Source: Nymphaea colorata (lineage: Eukaryota > Streptophyta > Magnoliopsida > Nymphaeales > Nymphaeaceae). Taken from it: a stretch of 64,000 nucleotides of DNA. A program made the translations under genes and the position numbers. Numbering within the stretch: the first letter of the stretch is position 1; the number at the start of each line of letters is the position of its first letter. The stretch spans positions 17,685,716 to 17,749,715 of the forward strand of contig NC_045144.1 in NCBI RefSeq assembly GCF_008831285.2. The letters run 5' to 3'. A model generated the notes under the pieces. The model did no database searches. It was not told the origin of the DNA and saw nothing but the letters and a program-made list of their open reading frames with translations. Shown piece by piece: positions 36,701 to 47,487 of this stretch.

Positions 36701-38230
36701 GTCAATGTCACCGTAAGTAGTCTACTTTAAGATACTTATGTTCAAGCTTCATAATGTACTTGAACTTTCAGGATGTAGGTTCTCTTCTTTGTGGGTGACT
36801 ATTCCAGAAGATTTGAGAAAAAAAGAACTTTCATGATATTTGCTGCACATCACGAAGCATAGTCTTTCATGGCAGTCATTGATATTTGTTTATATGTCAT
36901 GTATGATCATGATTCAACTTTTCTTTGTTCATGCAGCTGATTTTCTCCATTCCAAGATATGAGGCAGTAATTGATGCTTACTTGGATGGCCTCGAAGCGT
37001 CTGGCTTAGATGACTTGTCTAGAGTTACAAGTGTTGCTTCCTTCTTTGTTAGCCGAGTAGACACAATCATTGACAAAATGCTTGAAAAGATTGGTACTCC
37101 GGAAGCACTTGCTCTCCGTGGGAAGGTAACTTGTGGTGACACACAGCACACATAATGCGTGTAAGAAATGACACGTGAACATCTTCTTTATCTCTTTGAT
37201 TGTGATGTTGCAGGCAGCTGTCGCTCAAGCAGCTCTGGCATACCAGTTGTACCAAAAGAAATTCTCAGGCCCACGATGGGAGGCTTTGGTGAAGAAAGGA
37301 GCAAAGAAGCAGAGGTTGCTCTGGGCCTCTACCAGTGTTAAGAACCCTGCATACCTTGATACCTTATATGTTGCTCCACTCATTGGACCCGATACGGTGA
37401 GTTTGACTTCCCAAGCTTTGAGCTCTGTTTATTTGTTTATAAATGTACTGGTGTTATAGGAAGGTGAAAATGGTGACAATTAATATTAATTTGACTTCCC
37501 AAGCTTTGTGCTGGTTGTGCATCTTAACCAGTCAACCAAAAGATTGTTGAGACCTGAACCATGACTCCTGAGTTTATCCAACCGCACTACTCTACATCAA
37601 ACTTGGATTGAATGCCTCTGAAATCTGAACTAATACCTCCAGCTGCAGAAAAAAGAAAGTACTTAGTTATATCATACCGAGTCAGGCAGGATGGTTGATT
37701 TTTGTGACTTAGGTATATCATGCAGAGTATGGCAGGAGGGTTGAATTTTGTAACAGAGCTGCGTGCAAGGCCTGGTTTTACTTTAAAAAAAAATATACTG
37801 GTCGCCTTTTATATCGAAATTCCTGATCTTACCTCTTGCCTTGCTTTTTCTGAGAAAGAAGCTGATTGAATTGAATATGTATTTCAAATAACGAAGCAAA
37901 ACCTGGAAGCGGATGATTGTTTGTCAAGGTTATTTCCTTTCCTCGTTTAGTAAAACGTTCTGGTGTGCCACTGTCTCATTCCAGGTGTCAACCATGCCTG
38001 ACCAAGCTCTTCAAGCATTCCTGGACCACGGAGAAGTTTCGAGAACGATCGACTCTAATGTGGGAGAGGCCCAATCTGTTTACACTAACCTAGAGAAGTT
38101 GGGCATTGATTGGAACGACGTTGGATTTCAGCTGGAAGTGGAAGGAGTGAACTCTTTCATGAAGAGCTTCGATAGCCTGCTTGATTCTCTGCAGGACAAG
38201 GCAAATTCCCTCAAATTGGTCAGCTCGTAG
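33772..38230 (+). CDS. TAL: Transaldolase, plastidic
   Basis: Seven coding exons: 33772-33938, 34457-34628, 35719-35768, 36412-36712, 36937-37125, 37214-37396, 37985-38230; 435 residues, as in plastid transaldolases of about 438. It transfers a dihydroxyacetone unit between sugar phosphates in the non-oxidative pentose phosphate pathway. A Ser/Arg-rich transit peptide (about 1-58) leads into [19 protein letters not shown], the signature [32 protein letters not shown], and the Schiff-base lysine in [11 protein letters not shown] (Lys 206). [52 protein letters not shown] and [14 protein letters not shown] follow. This is the bacterial/plant type, not the animal type. All introns are GT-AG. The leader is CT-rich and begins near the upstream gene-free stretch. 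Confidence 0.95.
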
Positions 38231-39080
38231 ATCAGGGACTTGTGCAACTTTTCCACGAATGTTTGTTTGGTTTGTATTCAGGAGTATCATTAAACCGTAG
38301 CTCTTCTTCTGTTTGTACGAGCCTGAGGTAATTAATTTTGTGTAGCTGTTCTGCGTGGTCTGAACAATGTGTCCTATTGTGGAAGGAATAAATAATCTCA
38401 AATAATCTCTCTCTCTAACCCCCACTTTCTAGTTTGAAAAAGTGTCGAGTTGCTTCGTGGCTGTACATGTATTTCTTGCTGTATAATGGGTGATTTTTGG
38501 TGGTTAGAAGCAATCAATCAAACAAGAAATAAAATAAGAGAAATAAGTTGCAATACCGGAACATGCTTGGGAGAGATGAAAGAGGAAGAAGCCAGATGTG
38601 TCTTTTCAACGTGCCAAATGAAATCAATGTATCATTTATTTGTCGATGAGATATTTTGGTAAAAATTGAAAACCTAAACTAATAATTATTTAAACTACAT
38701 TATCAACTTCTTAATAATAAAAGTGGCCTTCATTCTTGTCAACCATTATGTAGTTACATTGTGTAGAACAAATAAAAGAAAAAAAATTGGGTCCAATAAG
38801 ATTTAGTCTGCGTGCACCCTGTCTCATTCTTTCTTGGTTGGAAAAATCTCATCCTTCTGTTTGGTCTTTCATGAAATAGTGGAAATCCTTTCTCTTAAAT
38901 CCAGGGCTGTATGAAATCTGGCTTTGGGGGTGAGACGCATTCAGGTGTTGAGCCCCACCTTACGTATAGGAGAATGACACTCACAAAAATCAAATTGGCA
39001 AGACATATTTGTGTTGCACCCCCCATCATATCATGTATAGTAAAATAACACTTATAAAAATCAAATTGTCACGCCAACCA

Positions 39081-39200
39081 GGGGCGGAGCAAAGAATTAT
39101 TCATAAAAGGGGTCAAATCATAGTTCCATATAATTTTGATATGAGTCTAAATATCATTTTTCAAAATTTTTACCTATAAAAAATTAACTTTTTTAAAATT
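39081..39200 (-). mobile_element. MITE-like dispersed repeat, inverted copy D
   Basis: Starts ggggcggagc and contains aatatcatttttcaaaattt, the reverse complement of the gaaaaatgatatt block of copy C. It lies in opposite orientation to the other copies. Confidence 0.4.
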
Positions 39201-39899
39201 TAGACGTAAAAAAAACATTTGATTTTGGAAAACATTTCAATGTCGTAAACATTGGTGTTGGTTCCCTCTCATTATCAGCACTTGCCGCCAATTTTATTTT
39301 TTAATTTAGAAATAAATTACAATATATTTTAAATTACTTTAAAAAATACAAAACAAATATGATATATATTTACATTCAACAACTATTTTGTGGCTGACTT
39401 AATTGGTTTTGCACTTATGTGTTTGATACATGATAATATATCTTGTCATTTGCATGTAGACAAAAGAAGTTAATTTTCAAATAATTCACGGGTAAAACAT
39501 ATTAAAGGGTAATTTGGTACATTCAAACTCAACGTACCTTTATTCTTTTGGTGCAGTTGTTTGAGAATTATTTTGCCAACTAAGTATCAAGATGCAAATT
39601 CTTAAAAGTTGGTAGGCTTTTGTTCATCTGACTTTAAAATGAGCAGCTATTTGTAAATTGGACTGTTCGGACAAATGAAAAGCGCTAGTTTATGTTATTT
39701 GTTGTTAATTAATAATGAAGGTTTACTCGACAAATTCAAATGTCCAACCAAATTTCTTTCCATTTCGTTTGGTTTTTATTTTGGTAGCAAGTTACAATGG
39801 GTTCTTCCTTTTCTTCGATAATTCAAATAGAAGATATTCAAAGAATAGATGCTCTCAAGTTGCGCGGGAAAAATCAAGAAACCGTTTCTCTCCGCGGTG

Positions 39900-39902
39900 A
39901 GG

Positions 39903-39935
<33 letters not shown>

Positions 39936-40195
39936 TGAGATATCTCTGCGGGGGTAAATAAAGAAACTGTTCCGCTCCGTCCTTGTGCGTTGCGCTCTCT
40001 CTCTCTCTCTCTCTTTCTCTTTCCCTGAGATATCTCTGCGGGGGTAAATAAAGAAACTGTTCCGCTCCGTCCTTGTGCGTTGCGCTCTCTCTCTCTCTCT
40101 TTCCCTGAGATGTCTCTGATGTTGCGTCAGGTAAATCAAGAAACTGGCTTCGCTCCATGTGCTCTGACTCTGTCTCTCTCTCTCTCTCTTTCGTT
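39900..40195. repeat. CT-rich minisatellite, two and a half units
   Basis: A unit of about 81-90 bases, made of a (CT)n run, tttccctgagatatctctg, cgggggtaaataaagaaact and gttccgctccgtccttgtgc, occurs from about 39929 and 40019, with a diverged third from about 40100. The first two are almost identical. The long Arg/Glu-rich reading frames on the minus strand here are a by-product of the CT runs. Confidence 0.85.
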
Positions 40196-41446
40196 GAATT
40201 GATACGAATTGTTCGTCCTTCCTCAGGCGGACGAACCGGGACGGGCTTATCGACGAGAGCCATGCCTTACTGTCCTCCAGATGATCATGTTAAAATCGGG
40301 GAAGGCTAAGTTGAACAGGGGGAAGGTGAGTCAGGGTTTCGGGAGTGTTTATTTCTTGTTTTGCATTCTCTGTTGGATTCGTTTTGGATATTCGAATAGG
40401 GGCAGTTTGCATGATTGGTTCTCGGTTTCTTGTGGTGCTTTGGGAAATTCTGATGAAGGATCTGGCGTCATCGGCTTCTTTTATGTCTAATGTGCGGGGA
40501 CATATCGTCTGAGCTTTGGGGTTTTTAGTGTTGTATCAAAAAAATTTCTGATTATATGTATCTCCGTTAGGGCAAACTTCGCGCTACCGTTGCAGATCGT
40601 GCATTCTCACTACAAGAATCCATCACATTTGTTACGACTGCTGCTTGCGGCAGCAACCGTTGCAGATAGCATATACCGCAGGCAAGCCTTATCATGGCTA
40701 AGGGCACCCATTTATTTCGGTGATTGCACCATCGCGCCTTTTATTTGGGTTAGAGCGCCATTGGGTTGAGAGAGAGAGGGCATGAAAACGGTCTGAGAAA
40801 GAGACGTGGAGGAGAGCAGAGCGTCATTGATCATCCTCATCCCTCTCGATTGATCATCAACGTCGATCAATGCATCAAACTTATAGATGGTTGTGAGCGA
40901 GGCAGAGACTGGAGAAAGTGGAACAGAGCGTTTTCTCTTTTATAAGCAAGAATTTGTTGGCACAATATTTCACCCATAAAAAAAGAGAGAGATCAGAGAG
41001 CGAAGAATAAGAAGAACCGAGTTTGAGCCACAACATTGCTGAATTGAGGGATTTCTGGATCTCCTGTTGCTTCGGTGCTTGAGAGCCTAGGGCTTGAATT
41101 CAAGGGACTGAAACCTTCGGAAGAGGGTGGAGGCAAGGGCAACAAGGACATCGGAGAAAGTATGCACTCGATTATCAAGCTCGAGGAAGTTGCCTCACCA
41201 CCTTGAGTTGGACGAATAAGCTCACCTCGATCTGTAAGTGAACGGTGCCCTTTCATCTCACTTGATCATTTTTTTGTTTAGCATCTCTTAAGCGCGAGGG
41301 TTATACAATGATTTGGTTGTTGTTTCCAGAAGGTGAAACTTTGTCGGTTCCATAAGGAAGGAAATCAATGGAATGAGAGGGGTAGGGGGGACGTGAAGAT
41401 CCTGAATCACAAGGAAAGTGGAAGGATCGTGCTGGTCATGCGGCAG

Positions 41447-41766
41447 TCAGCAAAATATGTGGAGTATTTGATGTATTGATTGAAGCATAGCTTGACAACG
41501 TATCCATATTTCTTCAAGATCTTGGTAGGATTCCTTTCCTTGTTAGATATAGGATTTGTTCCCTATTTTGTAGCTGCTACAGCTCATCAAATGTTTTTTG
41601 CAGGGGCACCATTCCCTCCTAATTATAAGGATGTGGTCAAGACTATTTTCAAGTGCTTATTCTGTATCTATGCACATATTTACAACTCACACTTCCAGAA
41701 GATTGAAGCCTTAAATAAGAAGTTCGCTTACATACTTGCTTTAAGCGTTTCATTCTGTTTACATGT
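41447..41766 (+). pseudogene. MOB1-type kinase activator fragment, copy 1
   Basis: Two exon remnants of a MOB1 gene (co-activator of NDR/LATS-type kinases in cell division). Exon remnant 1 (41447-41524) encodes SAKYVEYLMY, and then in the next frame WIEA-stop-LDNVSIFLQDL. The phase intron 41525-41603 (79 bp, GT-AG) is intact. Exon remnant 2 (41604-41764) reads GAPFPPNYKDVVKTIFKCLF, CIYAHIYNSHFQKIEALNKK and then, after a frameshift, LHTCFKRFILFT. Lesions are a one-base loss at about 41477, an in-frame TAG at 41488-41490 and a second frameshift near 41725. The N-terminal half and the C-terminus of MOB1 are missing. Retention of the intron means the fragment came from genomic DNA, not from a processed transcript. 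Confidence 0.85.
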
Positions 41767-42189
41767 GTAAGTCTTTCAGCTTATTTCCTTTCCCTTAAGT
41801 TTTTAACTTGTTTGATTAAATTGCTTCTATATCTGTTACCTCTTTTTGTCTCAACCTTCATTTCTGGAGATGCTTTTGTACTTTCTTGTGACTGAATTGC
41901 CCCTGTTTGTTCTGTGCTTCAAGCTTATCTAGCTCATTCTGCAGCCCTAAGCATAACCAATGAGTCCTTTTAGTAGTATGCGCAATTGCTTTTACTGTTT
42001 TTTTATAAATCAGTATTTTTTTTTTTTTATATTGTTGGACTTTAGCACCCACAATAGAATTTTAGAATGTTGTCCTTATGGGAGTCTCTGTTGTTATTCT
42101 CTGCTTTTATGAAAAGATAGAGTAGCTACTAGATTTCAAGAAGGAAAGCATTTTTTGCTTGATATGATTATATTTTTAAAACAATGGCA

Positions 42190-45100
42190 AAAACTGTTTT
42201 TTATAAACTTTTCAAAATTTTGAACTTTTCAAAATATTTAACATCAAATATTTTATTGACCAACTAAACTTAGTTTCTTAAATTTTTATAAATTTTAGAA
42301 ACTTTGTGTAAATTTTTGACAATTCTTAGTTATTTTGACAGAAACATTCATGTTTTCTAAAATTTACAATTCATATAGATTTTACACCTTGATGAAATTT
42401 TAGGCTTTTTTTTATGATAACTGCAAATGATTTTATATTGTTTTAAAATTTTGTGAATGTTTAATTCGGTTTTTTAAAGTTTGTATTTGTTTGTTTTTAA
42501 GTTTTGGTGAAATGTGTCAACAATTTGAAATTTTTCTAAATTTGAAAATATCTTTAGTAGTTTTACAAAGTTCTTGCTCTCTTTTGTTTTACTATATTAC
42601 TTTTTCGATTCAGAGTTGCAAACACTTTTAAACCATTTTAAAAATTTGTGAATGTCGTTTTTGAATGTTGCAAAATTTTCACGTTGTTTTGATTTTTAAA
42701 AGGAAGCACTTTTTGTTGGTTTTTGTAAAATCATGGTCTATTTAAAGTTTTGTAAAAAATAATAACAACTTTTTTTAGGTTTACAAAATGTGTACTTTTT
42801 TGTATGTTTTGATAAGAGTATACTATTTTATGAAAAAGATGGCTCCATATTTTGTTTGAATTGTTAGATATTTCACATATTTACTGATGTTTGGAAACAT
42901 TCTAAAGTTTTTTAAACTTTTCAAATCGTTTATGTCATACATGTTAATTGTCAATGGAGTAAAATTTTGAAAAGTCTGATTGTGCAAATTTTATGAAAAT
43001 TCTTACTTGCTTTAAAAAAAAACATTTAAATTTCATGAAATTTATAACTTTTACAAGTTTTGCGACTTGATGTAACTTTTAGTATTCTTTCAAAGAAATT
43101 GCAAATGGTTTCAAACCTTCTGAAAATTTTACGAATGTGTTATTTTGGCTTTTAAAAACATTTTTTATTTATTTTGGTGAAGTATACGCACAATATGAAA
43201 TTTTACTAAACTTCATAATTGTTTTTGTTATACAAAATTCTTGCACATTTTTACATGTTTTGTAAATACTATATTTCAAAGATTATGTCTTTGTGTTTAG
43301 TCTAAAATGTCAAAAATTTCATACTTGTGAATACTTTTAATCTTTTAAAAATTTTACAAGCTTTTTGCTTTTATAAGCTTCAAAAATTATTAAAATTTCT
43401 ACCAAACTTTGATGTCTTTGGTTCCAATGAATTATAATTTTAAAAAATCTGAAAAATTTTACTTTTTAAAATTTTGCAAAGTTGTAATTTTATTTTTTGA
43501 AATTTACTGCTCGTACTAGTTTAAAAGTTGCAAATACTTTTAAGCCATTTTATGGTTTTGTTAGTACCGTTTCGAACTCATAAAATTTTTGAAGGATTGC
43601 AAAATTGTCATGTTGTTTCCTTTTTCAATGGCAGTGTTTATTGGTTTTGTGAAATTCATGTTCTTTTTGAAATTTTGCAAAAGTTAATATAAAATATTCT
43701 GCTTTTTTTATATTTTTTGCACTTTTTTGTATGTTTTGATTTCTAAAGATTTTGAGAATATTTTATACAAGATTGTTGAAATTTAAGATATTCACTAATT
43801 TCAAAATTTTTGAACAATTATATATTGTTCGAAAGTTTTACATGCTTTATTACCTTTTACAAACTTTCCAAAATGTTTGAACTTTTCAAATGTTTAACAT
43901 CCCAATACTTTGATAACCAACGAAACACAATTTCTAAAAGTCTCTTAAATTTCATGAACTTTGTATAAAGCTTCTGAAAATTCATATTTGTTTTGTTCCA
44001 AAAGCAATCAATTTTTTTTGAAAAAATTTTCAACTCTTACAGTTGTACAACAAGACGAGGCTAACCATTGCTAATGGCTTCGAATAGTTTGGAAATTTTG
44101 CAAATGTCTTATTTTTGTTTATAAAAGTTAGTCCTCTTGATATATTTTGGTGAAATGTATCTATAGTTTGACATTTTGCTAAACTTCATCAAATCTTTAA
44201 TAGTTTTATAAAATTCTTGTAATTTTTCACGTGTTTTGCAACTCAAAAATTATGACTCTTCACATTTTCTACAAAATGTCAAAAATTTAACTAATTTCAA
44301 TGGTTATGAACATTCATAAACTTGAAATTTCAAGGCTTTACTCGGATTTGGTCTTTTTTCAAGGTTTTACTTCGAAATTTGCAACTCTTGCAACTCTTAT
44401 GACTTTGATGAAACTTTAGCCTTTTTTTTAATAATTGAAAATGGTGTCAAGCCTTCCTAAAACTTTCAAATACTTTTAGTCCATTTTATACTTTTGCAAA
44501 TATTGTTTCGAACTCATAAAATGCTTGAAGGATTGCAAAGTTTTCACGTTGTTTTCTTTTTCAAAGGCACCGTCTATTGGTTTTTATGAAATTCTTGTAC
44601 TATTTGAAAATTTGCAAAAGTTAATATAAAATTTTCTGGTTTTTAAAAATTTCTTCACTTTTTCATTTGTTTTTGGAAGACTAGTTTTCTAAAGATTATG
44701 ACTACACATTTATACAAAATTGTTGAAGTTGCAGATATTTACTAATTTCAAAATTTTGAAACAATTATACATTGTTTGAAAGTTTTACAAACTTTATGAC
44801 CTTTTACAAACTCTCCAAAATGTTTGAACTTTCAAGTATTTAACATCACAATACTTTCATAGCTAACGAATCACAATTTCAAAAAGTTTCGTAAATTTCA
44901 TGAACTTTGTATAAATCTTCTGAAAATTCATATTTGCTTGGTTCCAAAGCATTCAAATTTTTTGGAAAAAATTTACAACTCTTACATTTGTACAACATGA
45001 TGAGACTTTGTCTTGTTTTTTTAGCTGTTGCTAATGGTTTCAAATAGTTTGGAAGTTTTGCAAATGTCTTATTTGTCTTTAAAAGTTAGTCTTCAAGATA

Positions 45101-46930
45101 TATTTTGGTGAAATGTGTGCATATTTGGACATTTTGCTAAACGTCATCAACTCTTTTATAGTTTTATAAATTCTTATAGTTTTTCACATGTTTTGCAACT
45201 CAAAAATTACTACTCTTCACATTTTCTACAAAATGTAAAAATGTTAAGTAATTCCAATGGTTATGAACACTCATAAATTTGAAAGTTTAAGGTTTTACTA
45301 GGTTTTGATCCTTTTTCAAGGTTTTACTTCGATTGCAACTCTTACATGTTTTATGATTTTGATGAAAGTTTAGCCTTTTTTTTTAATGATTGAAAATGGT
45401 GTGTAACCTTTTTAAAAGTCACAAATACTTTTGAGTCATTTTATAGCTTTGCAAATATTGTTTCAAACTAATAAAATTTTTGATGGATTGCAAAGTTTTG
45501 ACATTGTTTTACTTGTTTTTGTTGAAATTCATGTACTGTTTGAAATTTCGCAAAAGTTAATTTAAGATTTTCGGGGTTTTCAAAATTTCCGCACTTTTTC
45601 ATATGTTTTGGAAAGACTTGTTTTCTAAAGATTATGACAGCAAATTTTATACAAAATTGTTGAAATTTCAGATATTTACTAATTTTCAAATTTCTAAACA
45701 ATTATATATTATTTGAAAGTTTTACAAGCTTTGTGACCTTTTCAAGCTTTTCAAATATTTAGTATCTCAATACTTTGATAACCAATGGAACACTATTTCA
45801 AAAATTCTCAAATTTTATAAACTTTGTATAAATGTTCTGAAAATTTATGTTTGCTTGGTTCCAAAATCATTGAAAGTTTTTCAGAAAAATTTACAACTCT
45901 AACTGTTGTACAACGTAATCAGACTTTTGTCTTTTTTTTTTTAATTTTAATTTTTACAGTTGTTGATGGTTTTAAATAGTTTGGAAACTTGGAATTGTCT
46001 TATTTTTGTTTTTAAAAGTTAGTCTTATTGATATATTTTGGTGAAATGTGTTTATAGTTTGATATTTTGCTAAACTTCATCAAATCTTTTATTGTTTTAC
46101 GAAATTCTTGTACTTTTTCACGTGTTTGGCAATTCAAAAATTATGACTCTTCACATTTTCTACAAAATGTAAAAAATTCAACTAATTCCAATGGTTATGA
46201 ACACTTATAAACTTGAAATGTCAAGGTTTAACTAGGTTTTACTTCGAAATTCACAACTCTTACAAGGTTTAACTAGATTATGACTGCTCATTTTATACAA
46301 AATTGTTAAAATTTCAGATATTTTTTATTTTTCAAAATTTTTAAACAATTATATATTGTTTAAAAGTTTTACAAGCTTTGTGACCTTTTACAAACTTTTC
46401 AAAATGTTTGAACTTTTCAAATATTTAACATCCCAATAGTTTGATACCTCACTAAACACAATTCTAAATGGTCTCATAAATTTCATGAACTTTGTCTAAA
46501 ATTTATGAAAATTGATATTTGCTTGGTTTCGAAAGTGTTCAATTTTTTTTGAAAAAGTTTACTACTTTTACAGTTCCACAACATGAAAAAAGACAAAAGT
46601 CTCATCATGTTGTAGAACGTGAAAAAAGACAAAAAAACAGTTCTACTCCTATACTTGAAATATCAAAGTTTTACTATGTTTTGGTCCTTTTTTAAGGTTT
46701 TACTTCGAAATTTGCAACTCTTACAAGTTTTATGACTTTGATGAAACTTTAGCCTTTTTTTAATAATTGAAAATGGTGTGCAGCCTTTTTAAAAGTTGCA
46801 AATACTTTGAAGCCATTTTATTTGTTTTGCAAATATCGTTTTCAAACTCATAAAATTTTTGAAAGATTGCAAAGTTTTCCCGTTGTTTTCTTTTTCAAAG
46901 TTAGTGTTTTATGTTTTTTGTGAAATTCAT
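42190..46930 (+). repeat. AT-rich divergent monomers of about 0.95 kb, first block of unit 1
   Basis: The anchor ttttggtgaaatg recurs near 42502, 43172 (variant), 44145, 45102 and 46035, spaced about 670, 973, 957 and 933 bases. Between anchors the same phrases return in the same order, for example tggttatgaacactcataaa, ggttttacttcgaaatttgc, caaactttccaaaatgtttg and tttgcttggttccaaaa. Monomers differ by many substitutions and indels, far more than unit 1 differs from unit 2. No coding capacity. Confidence 0.85.
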
Positions 46931-46945
46931 GTATTATTTAAAATT

Positions 46946-47487
46946 AAGCCTGGGCGTTGGGCCGGACAAACCATGTCCCTGGCCGGGCCCGGGTCCAATA
47001 ATGCGCCCCGGCGGGTACCCGGCCTGGCCCGTCCCCCCTCCTCCTCTCGTCCCTCCTCCTCCTCCTCCTTCTCCTCCTCCTCCCCCTTCTCCTCCTCCTC
47101 CCTCCCTCCTCCTCCTCCTCCTCCTCCTCCTTCTCCTCCTCCATCCTCCTCCTCCCCCTTCTCCTCTTCCTCCTCCTCCTCCCGTCCCTCCTCCTCCTCC
47201 TCCTCCTCCTCCTCCTCCTAGTCCTCCTCTTCCCATCCCCCATCCTCCTCCTCCTCCTCCTAACCATTCCCCTCCTCCTCCTCCCGTCCCTCCTCCTAGT
47301 CCTCCTCTTCCCGTCCCCCATCCTCCTCCTCCTCCCTCTCTTCGCGTCCCCCCCTCCTCCTCTCGTCCCTCCTCCTCCTCCTCCTCCTCCCTCCTCCTCC
47401 TCATCCTCCTCCTCCCCCTTCTCCTCCTCCTCCTCCCTCCTCCTCATCCTCCTCCTCCTCCTCCCCCTTCTCCTCCTCCCCCTTTTT
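46946..47487. repeat. (CCT)n-rich GC element in unit 1, right end missing
   Basis: Begins aagcctgggcgttgggccgg and continues through cggcgggtacccggcctggc into about 450 bases of imperfect (CCT)n. It is preceded by tatttaaaatt (46935-46945), one of the two direct repeats that bracket the fuller copy in unit 2. Here the right terminus is absent and the (CCT)n runs straight into tttttcaaaggcaatg. Long proline- or arginine-rich open frames across it are artefacts of composition. Confidence 0.8.

Larger units (their letters stand above)
38231..41355. other. Region between transaldolase and the repeat array
   Basis: Transaldolase 3' UTR, then AT-rich DNA with two adjacent similar blocks (about 38946-39000 and 39011-39070), an inverted MITE-like copy (39081-39200) and a CT-rich minisatellite (39900-40195). 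From 40200 to 41355 the sequence is GC-richer and has possible splice donors (for example after 40326, GGGAAG|GTGAGT) and acceptors (41334, tttccag), like a gene's 5' exon and introns. No protein family could be recognised, so no gene is called. Confidence 0.45.

Noticed and set aside
39855-40263. Arg/Glu-rich minus-strand frames of 94 and 129 codons
   Set aside because: They read through (CT)n minisatellite units; the peptide repeats mirror the DNA repeats and no family is recognisable.
40209-40490. Open frame of 93 codons after the minisatellite as a first exon
   Set aside because: It has no recognisable family, and a possible donor lies within it; kept only as an unresolved gene-like flank.
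41480-41770. Functional short protein of 96 residues from the MOB1 fragment
   Set aside because: The frame starts at a TTG codon in the wrong frame of exon 1 and reads through an intron; true MOB1 frames are broken by two frameshifts and a stop.
41858-42052. A 64-codon minus-strand frame present identically in all three units (also 51383-51577 and 63493-63687)
   Set aside because: Identity only reflects unit duplication. The frame lies in intron-like sequence next to the MOB1 fragment and has lysine/glutamine-rich composition from A/T runs.
45468-45701. A 77-codon minus-strand frame repeated at 54990-55223
   Set aside because: It reads through the A/T phrases of a monomer and the other monomers of the same unit do not keep it open.
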